A stretch of 64,000 nucleotides of DNA from Entoloma clypeatum (lineage: Eukaryota; Basidiomycota; Agaricomycetes; Agaricales; Entolomataceae), in assembly GCA_963565915.1 (NCBI GenBank), contig OY751486.1, positions 3,906,001-3,970,000 on the forward strand, given 5' to 3'. The notes beneath the pieces were generated by a model, which did not search any database, was not told the origin of the DNA, and saw nothing but the letters and a program-made list of their open reading frames with translations. Below are positions 11,833 to 23,914 of this stretch, in pieces. How positions within the stretch are numbered: the first letter of the stretch is position 1; every line of letters begins with the position of its first letter. A program made the position numbers and the translations under genes.

Positions 11833-12754
11833 ATGTCCGCTTCTGAAAATGCTCTTGAAGGGTCGCTCCTCGCTTGGCAGAGAGTAGGTTCATGGTTCTG
11901 CAATGACCGCCAGTAACTATATCTGATCTTTGTGTTCTCTCTTCTCGTTACAGAACACTGACGGCACCCTGCCATGGCCGATATTTCCCTCGTCCAATTT
12001 TTCGCGAGGTCAATGTGGCATCCATCGTAACTTTATATCCCGAGCTAGCAGGGGTCGACCCAGGTTTTATCCGAGATAATCTGCCAAACTTCGCAGGCCT
12101 GTGAGTTTTCATCTTGGCCCCGTGTATAGTACTCCACGGTTTACCAACTTGTCGTTCAGCAGCATGCTTCCATTTTCTCGCCATCTGCAAAGGAACAAGG
12201 CCGCCGACACGACCGGCGAAACAACGCTGTCGATCCCTCCTTCACATATATTGGCCATCTATCCTAGACCTCCGGTTTCCAACAAATCGCAGGAGCCCAT
12301 TCTCTATCCAATACACGACCTCGTCTTCGCAGCTAACTGCACCCGCTTCCCGGCAGCATCCTCATCACTAGCCTTGTCACCGTTTCTTCTGTCATGCCCT
12401 CCAGCTGCCACAAGCCCTCCAGCTGCCACAAGGAAATCACCCAGGCTCTGGACCATCCCTGTCGCGCTTGGCTCGCCGTCTTCATTTCCCATTCTCCTCG
12501 AATACCTATACACCAAGGATCACAAGCGCCTTCTTGGCAACCTTGTCCGCCCTTCTTCAGGAGAAAGCCTAGAAAGTTGGTCCGCATTCATACGGGGTTT
12601 CTGGGAAAATGCCGTGGCTCTCGGGGTTGTCGATATCAAGCTTTACGATGTTATCGACGATGCATGGGAGATCTATCTACGGTTTTCGGCGCTGGAACGG
12701 CCTGTAGAGGCTGTTTCTTGTCACACAGGAACAGGGCGTCCAGGAGATGATTGA
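11833..12754 (+). CDS. Clp1-like protein (clampless-1 family)
   Basis: Best model: exon 1 11833-11883 ('MSASENALEGSLLAWQR'), exon 2 12009-12100 ('VNVASIVTLYPELAGVDPGF'), exon 3 12160-12754, total 245 aa. Exons 2 and 3 join in frame over a 59-nt intron. The first junction uses a plain AG acceptor and is doubtful. The body fits the Clp1-like family: 'IPPSHILAIYPRPP', 'LYPIHDLVFAANCTRFP', 'PILLEYLYTKDHKRLL', and 'GFWENAVALGVVDIKLYDVI' near the C-terminus. Clp1 of Coprinopsis is needed for clamp formation in the dikaryon. The wider Clp1-like family is expanded in mushrooms and mostly uncharacterised, so a mating role is only an inference. An exact 18-bp tandem duplication in exon 3 (12396-12431) repeats a six-residue SPPAAT-type unit. 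Confidence 0.65.
12396..12431 (+). repeat. Exact 18-bp tandem duplication in the Clp1-like gene
   Basis: Unit 'gccctccagctgccacaa' occurs at 12396-12413 and 12414-12431 with no mismatch. It is in frame and duplicates six residues (SPPAAT). Confidence 0.85.
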
Positions 12755-13304
12755 TCTGGGGTGTTATAGAGCACGATCTTGACGACTTTACGATCTTTAC
12801 CACTCGGACCTTGATAAACATGTAGGAATTTGTTGTATATATATAGCGGCCATCGGGACAATGTCGAGTAATCAATCGTAATGCAAACGACCTGAATACG
12901 TATACGTTCATGGCCACACTCGAACGTTGATGTTAGAAACCCATTCCTATTTTTCGAGGCATTCTCGCTCTCTATCCATAATACAAAAATACATATACGA
13001 AGTAATGGTCTAATTCTCGACGACGGATTGATATGCTACAATATATATTGATAATAATAATAGGCTCTCTTTCAATTTGAAGAAACATTCCTGATACCTC
13101 CTCATACAAATACATGGGTCCAAGATGGTCGGATGTAGTCCGGCGCCGAGGACGTTGCGAATAGGTCTTGCTGGGACGTATGCTTCATCAACCAGTGATG
13201 TGCCAGTGTTTATCCAACAAGGCGAAATGTGAGGATAAGATCAAGGGCTACAGCGTCTTAATCATTGATTCTGTGTGCAGGAAAGCATGAGACACGACCG
13301 AAGA
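12755..13304. other. Intergenic region between convergent genes
   Basis: AT-rich, with short simple tracts (about 12836-12845 and 13040-13065). It holds the 3' ends of the Clp1-like gene and the small membrane-protein gene. No coding signal seen. Confidence 0.5.
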
Positions 13305-13592
13305 TCATATAGTCCTGGGATTTACGGACCCTTGTGATGCGGCGTAATAAAGGAGATGCCGATCCACCTCCTCCAAGAACTGTGCAGCGAATTGCTTCTG
13401 CAAGAAAGCTTTTTCCAAAGCAGATGGGTCGTATGACACGTCCATCTCGTGCGGATGATGGTCTGCTGCTTCCTGCTGTGCATGGATGATACGGTCACGG
13501 AGGAAGGTCGAGATGCAGAACGTCGTGTACAAGAAGCAGAGGGTGACGAGGATAGGCTCTAGGGAGGTGGAGGCGGAGGGCACGGGGGCCAT
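13305..13592 (-). CDS. Small membrane-anchored protein of unknown function
   Basis: A single open frame from ATG at 13592 gives 95 aa: 'MAPVPSASTSLEPILVTLC', then a hydrophobic stretch ending 'FLYTTFCISTFLRDR' (residues ~11-32), followed by a hydrophilic acidic/His segment and 'LEKAFLQKQFAAQFLEEVD'. One transmembrane helix with a short lumenal or extracellular N-terminus is likely. A longer frame starts at 13691, but the upstream part looks non-coding and 13592 is the better start. I do not recognise the family. The short length lowers confidence that it is translated. Confidence 0.5.
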   Translation of the reverse strand: MAPVPSASTSLEPILVTLCFLYTTFCISTFLRDRIIHAQQEAADHHPHEMDVSYDPSALEKAFLQKQFAAQFLEEVDRHLLYYAASQGSVNPRTI

Positions 13593-14026
13593 GATGGGAT
13601 AAGAGAAACGAGTTGAGAATATAAATAGGGAAGGTTGCGCCGGAATCCCGGGGGTTATGAAGAGGCGACATGCTTGTGAGGTGTGTTGCACTGCCTTGGT
13701 CTGCCGTCACCATGGATCCCCGAAATATTATGATAACGTTGTAGGGGATCCGTCATACAGAGTGCGTGGACATAAGGCCGTCTTGTTATGGAAACCTCCC
13801 ATTGGGTATTCCTATATGAAGGTCAGCAAGTCGACGACGTCAACTCTACCAGCGGGACCCGAGAACTCTCTTGTTGATGGAGAGGGACGAGATGCAACGG
13901 TTCATCATGCATGATGATCTTCTTCAAGCTTTGAAGCGTCACAACCGACACTGACATACTATGCGTGAAAACCGGAGCAGCTCTAGTGGTCCTGGAGCAC
14001 CGTGTAGCGAGTGACTCCTCCACCAA
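13593..14026. promoter_or_regulatory. Divergent intergenic region upstream of the small membrane gene and HOM6
   Basis: 434 bp between two divergent start codons. No classical TATA box is obvious at the expected distance on either side, and no coding frame is supported. Confidence 0.4.
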
Positions 14027-15388
14027 ATGTTCGCATCTCGATTGATATCACGACATACTCTGAGTCCTTGGATCATTCCCCCCTCCCATTTCCTCAGTAC
14101 AACCTCCATGTCCCCACCCAAGATCTACGTCGCCGTTGTCGGTGTCGGCCTCGTCGGCTCAGAGCTAGTCGATCAAATCTTGGCGATCCCAACGCAGACA
14201 TCGCCTTTTCAATTGATCTCTCTGACCTCCTCCACCCGCACCCTCTTCGACCCCGCAAACCCTATCGCCCCTGGCTCTGCATGGAAATCGCAGCTCGCAG
14301 CCTCGCCAGACAAGGCCGATCTGACTGCCCTCACGGAGAAGCTGGCGGGGCTGATCTCAGCGACCCAGAACGTGGCCGTGGTAGACAACACTTCCTCGGA
14401 CCATGTGGCCGCTCTATACCCCGCGTGGCTACAGAAAGGCATAAACGTTGTGACCCCGAATAAGAAGGCGTACTCTGGGGATCTGGGTCTGTACGAAAAA
14501 ATCTTGAGTGCGAGCAAGGCGAGCGGTGCGCGATACTTGAATGAGGCCACCGTCGGTGCTGGACTTCCTGTTATATCAACGCTCAAGGACCTGGTCGCTA
14601 CGGGTGACAAGGTGAGCCCAAGGTCAAGCTTGTTCGTGTTCTTGAGGAAGTGAGCGAGTTGTCTAGCTCGTCAAAATCGAGGGTGTATTCTCTGGTACTA
14701 TGAGCTACATCTTCAACGAATTCTCAACCGGAAAGCCTGACGGCCTCTCCTTCTCCTCCGTTGTCAGCGTTGCGCGCGAAAAGGGATACACTGTATGTCG
14801 TTTTGTATACCACGCTGTATACGACTCCAGAGACTGATCGTATGACAGGAACCCCATCCAGCGGACGATCTCAACGGCTTTGACGTTGCCCGTAAACTCA
14901 CCATCCTCTCACGCACGATCGCATCCGGCTCCCACACCTCGACATCGCTCCCCGCTCTGCAGGCCTTCACGTCTGTCCAAACTACATCCCTGATCCCGCC
15001 TGCCCTGGAAGGCATCCCGACTGGTGACGAGTTCATCGCGCGCCTCCCCGAGTTCGACTCGCACTTCTCGCGGCTGCGTGCTGAAGCAAGTGCGGAGGGG
15101 CAAGTCTTGAGGTTTGTGGGTGTGGTCGATGTCAAGGGGGGTGTGGTCAAGGCTGGCCTTGAGAAGTGCGTCCTCCTCTCTTCTTCCTTTTTACTTGAAC
15201 AGGTCAAATTTGACTTGGACAGGTACCCCACGAGCCATCCTTTTGCGACCTCACTTGGTGGCTCGGACAACATCATCATGTTCCATACGGAGAGATACGG
15301 TGCTCGCCCATTGATCGTGCAGGGCGCTGGTGCGGGTGCAGCCGTCACCGCCATGGGTGTGCTGGGCGATCTCTTCAAGCTGGTGTAA
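14027..15388 (+). CDS. HOM6: Homoserine dehydrogenase
   Basis: Exons end/begin at 14611/14667, 14792/14849 and 15165/15223, all in frame, stopping at 15388. From ATG 14108 the protein is 370 aa, the usual size for fungal Hom6. The in-frame ATG at 14027 adds 27 residues ('MFASRLISRHTLSPWIIPP') and is probably upstream leader, although a targeting peptide cannot be excluded. The NAD(P) site is 'VAVVGVGLVGSELVDQIL'. Family blocks are 'INVVTPNKKAYSG', 'YLNEATVGAGLPVISTLKDL', 'IEGVFSGTMSYIFNEF', and the C-terminal 'GARPLIVQGAGAGAAVTAMG'. The enzyme reduces aspartate semialdehyde to homoserine in the cytosol, the last shared step to threonine and methionine. The cystathionine gamma-synthase at 19.5-21.6 kb acts later on the methionine branch. 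Confidence 0.93.
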
Positions 15389-15538
15389 TATATGGAATCT
15401 GTTGTACATGCTTAGAAAGGAATGCTGAACAAAAGCTAAATTTAGTTGTAATTCGATCGTTAGGTCTTGGCATCGAACCCTATACTATACTATACTGTAA
15501 GTAATAATGTACCACACCCTCCCTCCTCTCCAACCACC

Positions 15539-16630
15539 ATGTCTGGAATCCCACCCGTTCCTGCGTGCGTCGCCCCACCATTCCTGACATTCTAGCGTTC
15601 ACCTGACCTCATATGTAGACCATGGAACTTGAAAGGGCGCATCTGGTTATTCGCTCTCTCTGGGATATCCAAAACCTCCAGCCTCCCTGCTGGCTTCGCC
15701 GACGCAAACGAGGCCGAGGCGGCAGCGAGCGGCGGCGAATTTATCGGTGGGGTTGGGATGATGCAAGTGAGAGATGCCAGTAAACGTTAGCCTATATATA
15801 CCACCGACGCTGGTTTCTCAGGTAGTGTCATATGCGGAGAGCCCTGTCGGTACGTATAATCACATACCCGAGATTCAGCTGGCTGACAGTTCCCTATCCC
15901 ACAGGACGATGTATGGATAGTTTCTCAACACAGAGACGGCTCATGTCATCTCTGTATGTCAGATGACGAACTGATTTACATACCTGGCAAATGGAAATAC
16001 GCGGACGGCAGCGTTGGGTACCGCATCACACGAATTTACGTTTCTTCAAGAGACTCTGTCGAAAACGGTGAGGGGGTTATCCTCGCTTTTCCAATCCATC
16101 TCTTGGACACGATAAACATCCTCTTCTTTCGACAGGACGCCGCAATTGGAACATACCGAGTAAGCAGGTCCTATTTATCACGCCTCGATGACTCTGGACA
16201 TGGACTCCCAAAATTTCCAGAGCACCTAGCAGAATTCAAAATCAACCTGACAGACGGCGGCATCACAAGCATCAGCGTCTCTCACCCTGGCGCATCTACT
16301 CCCTTCTTCCAGGTGGATGTGAAGTCCATCCCCCTCCTTTCATCTTTGCCACTTCCCTTCCACTCTTGCATGACCCTTGACCCAGGCTTCATCCAACCCC
16401 CTCTCCCTCCGGGTGAGAAACCTGAGGAAGTCGAAACGAAGGAGTGGTTACGTTTTCTTCTCACTATGAAGGGCATCCTGCGTGTTGTCAAAGTAACACC
16501 TGGGTCAGAAGGCAAGATTGGAGACGGTAGTGGCTTTCCTGCAGTTATTCCATGGTCTGTTGGGGGTTATATCGGCGAGATGAGCTTGGACTGCCCTCCC
16601 TCTTCTGTCTTCCAAATTCGTAGTCAATAA
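15539..16630 (+). CDS. Acetoacetate decarboxylase-like fungal protein
   Basis: Seven exons: 15539-15564, 15619-15766, 15822-15849, 15905-15910, 15963-16067, 16136-16159, 16221-16630. Phases agree throughout and give 248 aa. The protein starts 'MSGIPPVPAPWNLKGRIWLF', has 'GGVGMMQVVSYAESPVGRYD' then ELIYIPG, 'YRITRIYVSS', 'NGRRNWNIPKHLAEFKI', and a long C-terminal region. This matches a widespread fungal family with an acetoacetate decarboxylase-like fold. The catalytic role is not established and I would not assume decarboxylation. Four exons are tiny (26, 28, 6 and 24 nt). The 6-nt exon restores the family's V-G-x-Y-D-E-L motif, and skipping it keeps the frame but changes the motif to V-D-D-E-L. 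A pentamer repeat (TATAC)n lies just upstream at about 15480-15496. Confidence 0.8.
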
Positions 16631-16864
16631 TGGACTTTTTCCATCGCATAAAACAAAAGTTTGTTGCAGAGTCTTTTCTAAGGTCGTACAAAGAGCCATC
16701 CTCGGGGTCATCCAACACCGATACAGATTAGAAATACACTGGTTTACAGGGCAAATAAAATAATAAAAAATCAGACGACACTCCCAACAAAGATAACAAA
16801 ACCTGCGACGGCTTGTTGAGCCAGAGATAGGACCAGATGAGATAATGACTCACAATCAACAAGT

Positions 16865-17418
16865 TTACTTTGTGCCTGCAGATGAGAACTTTGTTACAGA
16901 TTTTGTGCCTTCCGAGATGGCGTGCTTGGCGAGTTCACCAGGCAGGATGAGTCGCACTGATGTTTGAATTTCACGCGACGAGATCGTTGATTTCTTGGAG
17001 TAGGCAGCAAGTTCTGAGACAAATATCAGTACGATACGACACACGACGCGTCCAATACCCAACACTCACTGGATGCCTCTGTCGCGATGCGTTCGAAGAT
17101 ATCGTTGACGAAGCTGTTCAGGATGGCCATGGCCTTGTTGGAGATACCAGTATCGGGGTGCACTTGCTTGAGCACTGAGAATGATCAACGAGTCAGTGGC
17201 AAGTGGCGGGATAAGACTGCAGACTAGATACCCTTGTAGATGTACGAGGAGTAAGTCTCCTTTCGGACCTTCTTTCGCTTCTTCTTCTCGCCCTCAACTG
17301 GCGCTGCTCCCTTGGCTGTCTTCTTGGCTCCCTTGACTCCTTCAGTGGTTTTGGCTGGGGCCTTCGAGGCAGTGGAAGCGGGGGCTTTGCCAGCAGTGGA
17401 CGCGGGTTTGGGTGCCAT
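16865..17418 (-). CDS. HTB1: Histone H2B
   Basis: Three exons on the minus strand, 17232-17418, 17070-17174 and 16865-17013, give 146 aa. The N-terminal tail is Lys/Ala-rich ('[20 protein letters not shown]'). The histone fold begins '[20 protein letters not shown]' and runs through '[20 protein letters not shown]' to '[20 protein letters not shown]' and '[14 protein letters not shown]'. This C-terminal helix carries the Lys (in [13 protein letters not shown]) that corresponds to the ubiquitylated Lys123 of yeast H2B. It forms the H2A-H2B dimer of the nucleosome and is transcribed divergently from the adjacent H2A gene, an arrangement common in fungi. Confidence 0.96.
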
Positions 17419-17699
17419 TGTTGATGATGGACAGGTTTCAAAGGCGATGTGGGTTGATGGTGGTGGCAGAAAGAGTTGAAGAAGATTCAAACGGTGAATG
17501 TGTGAGACTATTTATATTGACACGTGACGTTGTGGTTATTTGGTTTGAAACGCGCTCTGACGCGTCTTTGTTGATTCTCGTGTGTTTTGTTGATTGCCGT
17601 GTTTGTTCCAAAAAGTATAAAGAGGGCCGCTCTTCTTCCATTCCCGTCACTTACTCTCACCACTACACCATCACCACACTCCTCACCCTCTTATCAAAC
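17419..17699. promoter_or_regulatory. Bidirectional histone H2B/H2A promoter
   Basis: 281 bp between the two start codons. A TATAAATA box for H2B lies at 17509-17516 (reverse strand, ~91 bp from its ATG). A TATAAAG box for H2A lies at 17616-17622, 78 bp before its ATG. A CACGTG site is at 17521-17526, and short GACGCG and TTGTTGATT elements are each repeated between the two TATA boxes, a layout that suits a shared, coordinately regulated promoter. Confidence 0.7.
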
Positions 17700-19466
<1,767 letters not shown>

Positions 19467-21582
19467 TCATTCTTCCTTCTGCACAGCTTCCTCCGCCGCA
19501 TTCAACGCAACCTCAAACAATTTCACCAGCGCCTCCTTCTCCTCCATACCCACACTGACCCTAATGAGCCCCTCCTCGACCCCATACTGCGCTGCCCAGT
19601 CCAGCTCCGCATAATGCGCCAAAATGGTAAACGGACACGCCAGCGTGAAGTTCGTCCCCAAGCTGGGACCCTTGAAGCAACTCATCGCGTCAAAGAAGGC
19701 ATGCGACGCCTCGTTCGACGTGAACGTCAGCGAGAACAGGCCGCCGAATCCGCCATCACCGTCGCCGTCCTCGGTTATGTTGTTCTTCAAGGATCTCTTG
19801 ATGCGGCAGTGTTCATAATTCTGTGGCGTGATATATTTGGGGTAGAAGACCTCTTTGATGACAGCGTTGGGAACACCAAAGGTGAGGGAGTGGGAGCGAA
19901 GAAAGTCGCAGAGGGCTTCCGAGTTGGCGTCGATGAGCCTGATGCGGCGCTTGAAATCTCGCGAGTTGCGTTCCATGTAGATCGCATCTTCGTCGTAGTA
20001 CATGTCTTCAAAATTGGATGTCATGTGGGCCACGAGCGCGGGATAATGGCGGCCATGCGGGTTGAGGACAAGGCTGGAAGATGTTTGTTAGGTTGATGGG
20101 TATCAAGAGAATGCGCTCGTCACCTTCCGCCCATCACATTGGCGTCACCACTAAAGACCTTTGAAAGACTGCTCACGACGATATCGGCGTATGGAAGCAC
20201 TTCCACATTGACAAAATTGCCGATCGTTTCATCCACAACGATGAGAAAATTGTACTTGTCAGCAAGGGCCCGGAGACGAGGAAGGTTGGCAGAGCGGAGA
20301 AGAGGGTTTGACGGAAACTCTGTGAAGAGTGCTAAGATAGGCGGGGTCGTTGGGTTGTGTGCGGATTCCTGTTCCAAGACAGCCTCCAACTGGTCTATCT
20401 CTGCATCTATTCCCGCTCCGAAGAAGTGACATCCCGGACCCCACTTCTGCAGGATTTTTAAGGTATCGGTGTATGGAAATCTGTCAGTATATATCCGTCA
20501 GAACACGACCAAGACGAGGAGGACAAGCAACGAACCCAAAACAGACACTCTTTGCAGGGGGGCGCACTGCCAGCGTGATATTATGCGCATTCCAAATGGC
20601 AGACATGCCGGTCGGGAAGAGGTACACATCACCTTCCGAAACCTCCGCAACGCCACGAGAACTGGGACCTACTTCAAGGTTCTTGTCACCTGCACAGGGT
20701 TCCCCTTGGCAATCAGAAGCATTATCTCTAATCAGAACACCAGCGATGCGGCGCCGAAGTGCCCGTTTGGCAGCCGCAGCATAGGAAAGGGGTAGGTTGC
20801 GGCCGTAACGTTCCTCGAGGTATACGGTTTGGTCTGACTCTAGCCGTTCACTCCCAACGGCATTCGACGGAGGCGATGGAGGTGGGGTGGCTTTGGGTGG
20901 CTTTACTGAATAGTGTCTGTTGTGCCCTTTTGTTGGGAATCGAGGAGTGGGCGGAGGGGAGGTCCCTCCGACACGCGGGGAATCCTCTGGAAGCATGGAG
21001 AGACAGCGTTCAGCCAGACGACTTGAAATGCCCATGCCGGAGTGCTGCCAAAACTGCTTGGCAACAGAAAAGGCATCGGGAGGGAACAGGACGACATGGA
21101 GGTTAACTGAAGCAGTGGTAGAGGCACAGCCACTCTGATCCTTGGTATCCCTCCGTTCGATTATGCGACCATTCTGCTTGTCCTCGGGGCAGATGAGAAG
21201 ACTGAAGAGGCGTGCGTTGACGGAACGGCCTTGCAAAAATGACCGACATTGCTCGGCGACTCGCTGGGTGGGGAAGAGCATACATCGTTCGCCGTTCAAA
21301 CCGTATTTCTGCTCAAAGATGCTGGCGAGCTAGAGGGGTTCGACAAAACAATGGTGAGAATAGCGGGTCACGGACCTTTTGGATGCTGAGGTGGATGAAA
21401 AACCGAGGATAGCCGTTGATCATGGCGTCCACGACTCTTTTGTCGCCTTCCTCATAGGCTACGTTGTCGCTCCATGTCGGCAACGAGACTGATATCGCGT
21501 GTGGAGTGAATGGAGGCACGGAGAGCCCAACAGGTATGTTTGAGGTAATTTTGGTTTTAGTCGTGGTCATCGTCGAGCTCAT
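19467..21582 (-). CDS. STR2: Cystathionine gamma-synthase (STR2-type)
   Basis: Four exons, 21376-21582, 20536-21329, 20124-20480 and 19467-20073, all phases consistent, give 654 aa. The start '[20 protein letters not shown]' is followed by '[20 protein letters not shown]', typical of the fungal enzyme's extended N-terminal region. The PLP domain is clear: '[20 protein letters not shown]', '[20 protein letters not shown]', '[20 protein letters not shown]', and the PLP-lysine block '[20 protein letters not shown]'. The C-terminal domain includes '[20 protein letters not shown]' and '[16 protein letters not shown]'. It joins an activated homoserine ester to cysteine to make cystathionine (transsulfuration towards methionine). 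It lies head-to-tail with the CBS-domain gene on the same strand. Confidence 0.92.
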
Positions 21583-21824
21583 CCTTAAGAAAAGGTTGAA
21601 GAAGTTGGCTTGATGAGGGTCATGGATAGTCTTAGTCTTGCGATCGATTTCGGGTTGTCGGCCGTCGGATAAAGCAGCAGACTCATCTGTATTCAACAAA
21701 ACTAGCTCGAATGGAGCCGATACAAACTCATATAAAAAGTGAACGTCCTTAACCAGTCCAGTCCAGAAACTCATCGGATAATTATGCAACATTCAGAAAA
21801 AGAGATAGGAATCCTACCAGCCAA

Positions 21825-23752
21825 TCACAATGCCTTCTTCAAGGCCAACGCCACCTTCTGATACGCCTCCAACCCCGAAATCGAATTACGCCCCTTGGGA
21901 TTCCGAGCATCAGGATGAGTCTCACTCAAGGTTGGGCGAAACAGAGCAGGCGGTAACACGAAACTCGAGGTGCGCCGGATGCTCGTTGTGCTGGGCGACC
22001 TCGACCTGAAAAAGTCGCGCTCGGAAATCGAGGACTGCGTGGAAGTGGAGGATGCGCGTCGATGCCGCTGCATATGTGTCGGGTCGATGTTGGCAATCTT
22101 TGCGAGACGAGCAAATACAGAAAGAACTGGGAGGAGGGTCACAGATGAACTAAGATGGACTTGGAAAAGCAATTTGACTGACTATCAACAATTGAAACTA
22201 TTCCCGAGAGATTGCTGGCATGAGAAGCAGCGATCGGGGAAGGTGGGCGGGAGTCGTTTGTGACGAATAATCGGTGAGCATTGGCTGGAAAGGAATAAGT
22301 TGGTGAAATGCATGGAAAGTAAGCGGGCTCACTTGCAAGAAGTTTCTCGATTGTATACGTAAGGCGGCTTGAAGGTGTGACAGAATACACTGAGGGAGAT
22401 GATAAGAAGACCTAAGCCACAGTGGCAAGTACAAACAAATACCAGGGTATTTGTCGACACCATCAGTTGAACCATCTGGTTCCTTTTTCGACCAAGGTCA
22501 ACCAAAAAGTACACATTATCATGGAGAGAACTTACTTTGATGTGCGAGATGAATTGGTTCAATGGGATGTACAGAATCAGTTTACTTTCGGACGGCATCA
22601 CAACCTAGATCAGAACAAGACTTTATGAGATATCACAAGAAGTAAGGTTCGGAAAAACGGTACCTTCCCTATGTCTGTGACGCTGACCGCGCTCAAGAGA
22701 CCACCATTTTCGTCATCAATAACGGCCACGCTGCTCACCCCTTCTTCACTCATGAGTTTCATGGCGTCCAGGACTGCCGCACTTGCTCTGGCAGCGACGA
22801 CATCGGAGAATATGTTCAGAGACGGCAGAGAGAGGAACTGAAGTGAATTGGAGATGAAATTGAGCAGAGATGGCGTCTCCTTGGCGTAGGAGGCAAACCA
22901 AGCGAGCAGACCTCGGTCAGACACCATGCCGACGAACCCTTCGGATGGTGGCGACGAGTATATAAGGGCTGTGATTTGCAGTTAATTCGGAAGCCCCAAT
23001 GACATATATGCCGAATTACCGCGATGGATACCCCGGGAGAAAAGCTCCAACAATGAGAGAACTGTGGCGTCATTCGGAAGAGTCTCCAGAGGGTTCTTTT
23101 GGGAGAAATCTCGATATTCATCAGGGTACGACGATGAAAGTAAATCAGGGAAGGGCTCACTGCTGACAAGGCGGACGGGCACGCGACCTGCTCGTGCGGC
23201 AGCGATAATTTCACTGGCCCGAGAATCATCGGAGACGTCTTCCACGGTACGCCGAGTGGCAGCGAGCGTCAGGAATGCATTGACGTCTGAGAACTGGATG
23301 TCAAACCGTCAGTAGAAGATACCTGGTATGCAAAGTTGAGAAGCTCGCACGTCAAAAAGTCCGACATAGGATGTGGCACTCGCACTAGGGGTTGCAGATG
23401 TGATAGCAAGACAGTTGATATCTTCTGATAGAAGAAGCTATGTCAAGGGCGCGATGAGCATGCGTCGGGAAAAGGAGATGTATGCGACCCACATCGCATG
23501 CTTCCTCAACGGTGGTCTCTTCGTCCACCGAAACAATTCGCGATTCAATCAAATCTTGTATCATTGAGCACAGCATCTCAAACGAAAATACTTAGACTCA
23601 CCTCTAGCATAGACGGTTCCCCAAGCCTTCTTCCAAGCCTCCGAATCCGCCTTCGGAGGATTGATGGGGCTCAGTGGGGTTTGCACATCAATCCAGCTGC
23701 CACTGCTGCTGGTAAATGATGCAGACATGGACTGTCTCCTGCTTGCAGGCAT
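21825..23752 (-). CDS. CBS-domain protein (Sds23-like)
   Basis: Multi-exon minus-strand gene from ATG 23752 ('MPASRRQSMSASFTSSSGSW') to the stop at 21825. A first CBS motif lies in 'MLCSMIQDLIESRIVSVDEE' (~23500-23576). Others lie in 'LETLPNDATVLSLLELFSRG', in 'AAVLDAMKLMSEEGVSSVAV' with IDDENGGLLSAVSVTDIG (~22670-22790), and in 'SPSSRLTYTIEKLLA' with AHRLFVTNDSRP (~22230-22380). The C-terminus is Ser-rich: 'DPTHMQRHRRASSTSTQSSI', ending 'GLEAYQKVALALKKAL'. Four CBS units, a Ser-rich tail and the HRRASS-type motif fit the Sds23/Sds24 family, which in yeasts links nutrient state to PP2A-type phosphatases and mitotic entry. The role here is by homology only, and exact exon borders in 22180-22700 are not settled. 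Confidence 0.75.
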
Positions 23753-23914
23753 TTCTTCAGTCTGGACCCAGTATCGTGGATGTTGCTTCGATGGCTTTGG
23801 GAGCCGGCTGCATTAGAAGACTGACGAGCACTGACGGCGCCAAGATGGCTTCAATGCTGACAAAGCAGGCTTGAACTCATCGCTCTCCACAGCCAGCAAG
23901 GCTTGGACGACCTC
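23753..23914. promoter_or_regulatory. Short divergent promoter region (CBS gene / CNH gene)
   Basis: Only 162 bp separate the start codons of the leftward CBS-domain gene (23752) and the rightward CNH-domain gene (23915). Both promoters must share this interval or extend into the neighbouring coding exons. No TATA box is evident. Confidence 0.5.

Noticed and set aside
14027..14107. Mitochondrial targeting peptide on homoserine dehydrogenase
   Set aside because: The upstream ATG is in frame, but the family enzyme is cytosolic and begins close to 'MSPPKIYVAVVG'; kept only as an alternative start.
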